Shown: one piece after another, positions 4,926 to 6,396 of the stretch
Position numbering within the stretch: the first letter of the stretch is position 1
How the letters are laid out: each line of letters opens with the position of its first letter
Assembly: GCF_903643065.1 (NCBI RefSeq)
Contig: NZ_CAHJWX010000114.1
Span: 1 to 6,396 of the forward strand
Direction of reading: 5' to 3'
Source of the DNA: Sphingomonas bacterium
GTDB taxonomy: Bacteria; Pseudomonadota; Alphaproteobacteria; Sphingomonadales; Sphingomonadaceae
DNA length: 6,396 nt
The notes under the pieces: generated by a model
The model's input: only the letters and a program-made list of their open reading frames with translations
Told to the model about the DNA's origin: nothing
Database searches by the model: none
Position numbers and translations under genes: made by a program

Positions 4926-6396
4926 CTAGTCACGCGGACGAGTCGGCGTCCGCGGGGCCGGCGCGGCGAACAGCGCCATGTCGGCGATGTGCGGCCACGC
5001 AACCACCGCGCTGGCGGGGGCCAGCCGGACAAGTCGCGGTGCGGCCGGGTCGAACGTCGGCCAGCGTCCGATCGTCGGGCTCGCCGGCGTGCCGGTACGC
5101 GCGAACGCGAGCAGCGCGGCCGCCATCTCGTCTTCCAGCGCCACGTCGCCCGACTCCCACGCCCGTGTCGGGCGAAGGAGGTTCAGCGACGGCCGGGTGC
5201 GCAGCCAATACGGCACGTCGCCGCTGTGATAGGCGCCCACCGTCGCCGGATCGTGATCGCTGAAGGTGATCCCCGGCGCGTACGGCTGGCGACGGGTGAA
5301 GAAATAGCCATAGGCCGGCTGGGTGCCGTAGCGCGCCTGATACAGCGCCCATTCGGTCATCTGCCGGCCGACTGTCGAGTCGCGTGCGATGTTGGCGGCG
5401 GCGCGGGCGGCGTCGGGATCGGCGTAGGCGGCGAGGATCGCGGGCGTGGCGCCCTCGCCGAAGCGTGCGCGCACCGCCGCCGCCAGCGCCGCGCGATCTG
5501 CGACCGGACCCAGCGGCCGGAAGCTCTCGTCGCGGGTATAGCCGATCAGCACCGGCACGTCGTTCTGGCCCCTGTCGGCGAACACCCGCTCGGCGGGCCC
5601 GGTGACGATCTGTCCGTCGACGACGATCGGATCGCGCGGGGTCTTCGCCGCCGCGACGACGTCGCCCGGCAGCGCCCGGAGCGCGGCGAGCGAGGTTGCG
5701 CCGAGTTCCTTTTCCAGCGCCAGACCCTGCGCCTCGGCGACGCCGAGCGGTGCGGGGCCGAGCATGCCGCCGAACGGGCTGCCGCTCATGCCGACGGCGC
5801 GGCGGAACAGCCCCCTCGCCGCCGGGCTGGTCTGCAGCAGCGCGACCGACATCGATCCAGCCGACTGGCCGACGATCGTGACGTTGCCGGGATCGCCGCC
5901 GAACCGCGCGATGTTGCGCTTCACCCAGTCGAGCGCCGCGATCTGGTCCATCAGGCCGTAGTTGCCCGACCCGCCGTTGCCGGACTCGCGGCCGAGTTCG
6001 GGCAGCGCGAGGAAGCCGAGCGGGCCCACGCGATAGGCGATGTTGACCCGCACGACGCCCTCGCGCGCCAGCGGCTCGCCCGAATAATTGGCCATGCTCG
6101 CCGAGCCGATGGTGAAGCCGCCGCCATAGATCCATACGATCACCGGCGCGCCGTGCGCCGCCGCGGGTGCCCAGATGTTGAGGTAGAGGCAATCCTCGCT
6201 CGTCGCCTCGACCCCGAAATAATGGTTCTGCCGATCCCCGCGCAGCGGCTGGAGGCATTCGGGCGCGAACCGGTCGGCGTGACGGATGGCGGTCCATGCC
6301 GCCACACGCTGCGGCGGCCGCCAGCGCAGGTCGCGCACCGGCGGCGCGGCGAACGGCACGCCCAGCCAGGCCGACACGCCCGAGGGCAGCACGACG
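4926..6396 (-). CDS. Type B carboxylesterase (alpha/beta hydrolase), 5' end outside the window
   Basis: At least 488 residues of a serine esterase of the carboxylesterase type B/cholinesterase family are present. Numbering from the in-frame GTG at 6392, I see the N-terminal hallmark GVPFAAPPVRDLRW (11-24), EDCLYLNIW (66-74), oxyanion-hole YGGGF (89-93), nucleophile Ser177 in GQSAG, acid Glu289 in YTRDES, and His389 in GAYHSGDVPYW. Cys46 and Cys68 match the conserved first disulfide of the family, which suggests export. Relatives have 20-50 more residues before GVPFAAPP, usually with a signal peptide, and the frame stays open to the edge, so the GTG is probably not the start. The family hydrolyses carboxylic esters; natural substrates are rarely known. 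As first visible gene of a cluster with quiC1 and an aromatic acid importer, it may release an acid from a plant ester such as a chlorogenate or shikimate ester. That is inference. Confidence 0.88.
   Translation of the reverse strand, partial: VVLPSGVSAWLGVPFAAPPVRDLRWRPPQRVAAWTAIRHADRFAPECLQPLRGDRQNHYFGVEATSEDCLYLNIWAPAAAHGAPVIVWIYGGGFTIGSASMANYSGEPLAREGVVRVNIAYRVGPLGFLALPELGRESGNGGSGNYGLMDQIAALDWVKRNIARFGGDPGNVTIVGQSAGSMSVALLQTSPAARGLFRRAVGMSGSPFGGMLGPAPLGVAEAQGLALEKELGATSLAALRALPGDVVAAAKTPRDPIVVDGQIVTGPAERVFADRGQNDVPVLIGYTRDESFRPLGPVADRAALAAAVRARFGEGATPAILAAYADPDAARAAANIARDSTVGRQMTEWALYQARYGTQPAYGYFFTRRQPYAPGITFSDHDPATVGAYHSGDVPYWLRTRPSLNLLRPTRAWESGDVALEDEMAAALLAFARTGTPASPTIGRWPTFDPAAPRLVRLAPASAVVAWPHIADMALFAAPAPRTPTRPRD

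Noticed and set aside
4930..6297. A 455-codon open frame on the minus strand
   Set aside because: It is out of frame with the carboxylesterase, which has all catalytic motifs. This frame is Arg/Gly/Ala-rich shadow.
6390..6392. GTG as the true start of the carboxylesterase
   Set aside because: The frame is open to the window edge, and the family normally has 20-50 more residues before the GVPFAAPP motif, so the gene most likely begins outside the window.

Overview
This is a GC-rich window, apparently from an alphaproteobacterium. A sphingomonad is my best guess, from codon use, the style of the esterase and transporter genes, and an IS5/IS427-type insertion sequence end. The assignment is inference. 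The window has two parts: a decayed edge on the left (1-612) and a tightly packed minus-strand gene cluster that fills the rest (609-6396).

Left edge: bases 1 to about 74 look like the transposase-proximal end of an IS5-family element. It has a 'GGTCAGGACCC'-type terminus, then a Shine-Dalgarno sequence and the first codons (M-R-D-L) of a transposase running off the window on the minus strand. A CTAG motif at 74-77 marks the junction. The C-terminal half of an aldo/keto reductase follows on the plus strand (78-612). It has no N-terminal half, has an in-frame TAG at the junction and carries a +1 frameshift near 450, so it is a pseudogene. Its TAG stop interlocks with the stop of the convergent transporter gene.

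Minus-strand cluster, in transcription order from right to left: (1) a type B carboxylesterase, 5' end outside the window; (2) a secreted six-bladed beta-propeller of the SMP-30/paraoxonase type; (3) a two-domain 3-dehydroshikimate dehydratase of the QuiC1 type, with an N-terminal TIM barrel and a C-terminal HPPD-like VOC region, which makes protocatechuate; (4) an aromatic acid:H+ symporter (AAHS) of the major facilitator superfamily. Gene junctions are 0 bp (TAG directly followed by ATG), a 4-bp ATGA overlap, and 16 bp. This indicates one operon whose promoter lies beyond the right edge.

In a working model, the esterase and the propeller hydrolase, outside the cytoplasm, would free an alicyclic or aromatic acid from an ester or lactone (for example a quinate or shikimate ester). 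The AAHS symporter would import it, and QuiC1 would convert 3-dehydroshikimate to protocatechuate for ring cleavage. QuiC1 and the transporter family are recognised with good confidence. The substrates of the esterase and propeller, and the combined pathway, are inference. There is no RNA gene, CRISPR array or intergenic gap over 300 bases.
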